Assembly: GCA_014380705.1 (NCBI GenBank)
Contig: JACMJI010000337.1
Coordinates: 1-9,184 of the forward strand
Direction of reading: 5' to 3'
Source: Gorillibacterium sp.
GTDB lineage: Bacteria > Bacillota > Bacilli > Paenibacillales > NBRC-103111
Length of the DNA stretch: 9,184 bases
Made by a program: the position numbers and the translations under genes. This document shows positions 8,404 through 9,184 of this stretch, one piece after another; the stretch's first letter is position 1, and each line of letters starts with the position of its first letter. Below the pieces are notes generated by a model that saw only the letters and a program-made list of their open reading frames with translations, was not told the DNA's origin and did no database searches.

Positions 8404-8409
8404 GAGTTA

Positions 8410-8458
8410 CCCCTTCTTCCGAAGTGAAGTTTCCTCTAGCTTTGCCCGGAAGAAGGGG
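8410..8458 (-). promoter_or_regulatory. Perfect 12-bp inverted repeat covering the bofC ribosome binding site
   Basis: CCCCTTCTTCCG and CGGAAGAAGGGG (arms 8447-8458 and 8410-8421) form a perfect 12-bp stem around a 25-nt loop. On the minus strand the downstream arm contains AAGGGG, the apparent bofC ribosome binding site, 6 nt before its ATG; the upstream arm starts 17 nt after the coat-gene stop codon. RNA reading through from the coat gene could hide the bofC start. No U-tract follows on the minus strand, so it does not look like a terminator for the coat gene. On the plus strand it is followed by CTTTTATT and could end antisense transcripts, although the loop is long for that. Confidence 0.6.
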
Positions 8459-8475
8459 CTTTTATTCATTTATCT

Positions 8476-9184
8476 TTAGCGGTATTGATTAAGCCACGGT
8501 GTATTTCCGTGATCCTCTTTAGTGGCGCGTTTAACTTTGCGGGCAACGGTATGAAGAGATGCTTTACTGCCGGATTTGTTATTTCGTCCAGCCGCCTTCG
8601 ATACTTTAGGCTCGTTGTCCGTTTCCAATTCACTAATACTTGCCTCACCTTGCTCATTACGCTGAGTCATCATTGGCGAATAAGGGCTGGTAAATTCTTG
8701 TTGTCCGCCATAAAACCCTGCTGGATATGAGGTCGGTGCTGACCCTTGAACATTTCCTGGATACCCTTGTTGGAAGCCCTCTTGGGGATAGAATCCAGTC
8801 TGCTGCATTTGACCATACTGAAGTGAATTAGGCATAGAATGCCCCATTGAGGTTGGTCCTCCAAAATATGGCATTAAAGGCTGCCCCATATACCCACCAT
8901 ATGGATAAAGCGTTTGTGCCTGGTCAAAACCCTGTTTCCCCTCGCCTGCTGCCTCTATTTCCGGCTTGCCATTTGCTAAGGGTGAAGCCATAAAAGGTTG
9001 ATTCGCTTCGGCTTGAAAAGGCATAACTGATGGTGCTGCGTTCGGGTACATTGACGCTGGCATGATATTTGGTGCTGCGTTCGGGTACATTGACGCTGGC
9101 ATGATATTTGGTGCTGCGTTCGGGTACATTGACGCTGGCATGATATTTGGTGCTGCGTTCATGGTGGAATAAATGTCCTCACCA
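8476..9184 (-). CDS. SafA-like spore coat protein, C-terminal part (5' end off window)
   Basis: The frame stays open to the right edge, giving 235 visible residues with the true start outside. The ATG at 9160-9162 is not a convincing start: seven open codons precede it and the only SD-like run (GGTGAGG) is 14 nt away. The protein is rich in Met, Pro, Tyr, Gly, Gln and Asn, beginning with three copies of a 13-residue repeat (NAAPNIMPASMYP). The middle has YPYGGYMGQPLMPYFGG and PQEGFQQGYPGNVQG; the tail is basic (KSGSKASLHTVARKVKR) and ends NTPWLNQYR. This composition is typical of spore-coat morphogenetic proteins of the SafA/ExsA type, which carry an N-terminal LysM domain and a Tyr/Pro/Met-rich repetitive tail. 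safA is also near bofC in B. subtilis. No LysM domain is visible here, so the exact family is inferred. Confidence 0.65.
   Translation of the reverse strand, partial: GEDIYSTMNAAPNIMPASMYPNAAPNIMPASMYPNAAPNIMPASMYPNAAPSVMPFQAEANQPFMASPLANGKPEIEAAGEGKQGFDQAQTLYPYGGYMGQPLMPYFGGPTSMGHSMPNSLQYGQMQQTGFYPQEGFQQGYPGNVQGSAPTSYPAGFYGGQQEFTSPYSPMMTQRNEQGEASISELETDNEPKVSKAAGRNNKSGSKASLHTVARKVKRATKEDHGNTPWLNQYR
9032..9160. repeat. In-frame 39-bp tandem repeat in the coat-like gene (3.3 copies)
   Basis: Three copies at 9032-9070, 9071-9109 and 9110-9148 are identical at every base, followed by the first 12 bp of a fourth (9149-9160). Each unit encodes 13 residues (NAAPNIMPASMYP), so gain or loss of units keeps the reading frame. 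Complete identity at synonymous positions points to recent duplication or ongoing slippage/recombination. Confidence 0.97.

Noticed and set aside
8466..8864. Short minus-strand frames overlapping the coat-like gene
   Set aside because: They are alternative frames of the Met/Pro/Tyr-rich gene, whose in-frame 39-bp repeats and composition identify the real frame.
9160..9162. ATG as the true start of the coat-like gene
   Set aside because: The frame is open upstream to the window edge, the SD-like GGTGAGG is 14 nt away, and the ATG sits directly at the repeat array.

Overview
The window looks like chromosomal DNA from an endospore-forming Firmicute, most likely Paenibacillus or a close relative. 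Three things point there: two sporulation genes (bofC and a spore-coat SafA-like gene), a SpoIID/LytB-domain protein, and a ruvC-ruvA-ruvB cluster. Bacillus subtilis has the related block bofC-ruvA-ruvB-queA-tgt-yajC but uses RecU instead of RuvC. The genus is inferred from gene order and protein character, not from a search. All supported genes lie on the minus strand, so transcription runs from the right edge to the left edge.

Right part (about 9184 to 7696): the 3' part of a Met/Pro/Tyr/Gln/Asn-rich, SafA-like spore-coat gene, open at the window edge and carrying a perfect 39-bp tandem repeat, followed by bofC. The bofC ribosome binding site sits inside one arm of a perfect 12-bp inverted repeat.

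Middle gap (7695 to 7174, 522 bp): no convincing complete gene. It holds a start-less 43-codon open frame that would encode a membrane-spanning segment, a terminator-like hairpin for the bofC unit, and an extended -10 promoter for the next operon.

Left part (7173 to 1): a tightly packed run ruvC (TTG start), ruvA (4-nt overlap), ruvB, a DCC-family thiol-disulfide oxidoreductase (13-nt overlap with ruvB), a secreted SpoIID/LytB-domain protein, queA, tgt and the first codons of probable yajC. RuvABC bind, migrate and resolve Holliday junctions. Tgt inserts preQ1 at tRNA position 34 and QueA converts it to epoxyqueuosine. YajC is the small Sec-accessory membrane protein. The only sizeable break in this run is the 156-bp gap between the DCC gene and the SpoIID-like gene, which holds nine perfect copies of a hexanucleotide.

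Most of the window is conserved housekeeping. I found no clearly new defence or mobile system. The items most worth a second look are the bofC hairpin, the hexamer tract, the coat-protein repeat, the domain inserted in the SpoIID-like protein, the DCC gene coupled to ruvB, and the orphan frame in the 522-bp gap.
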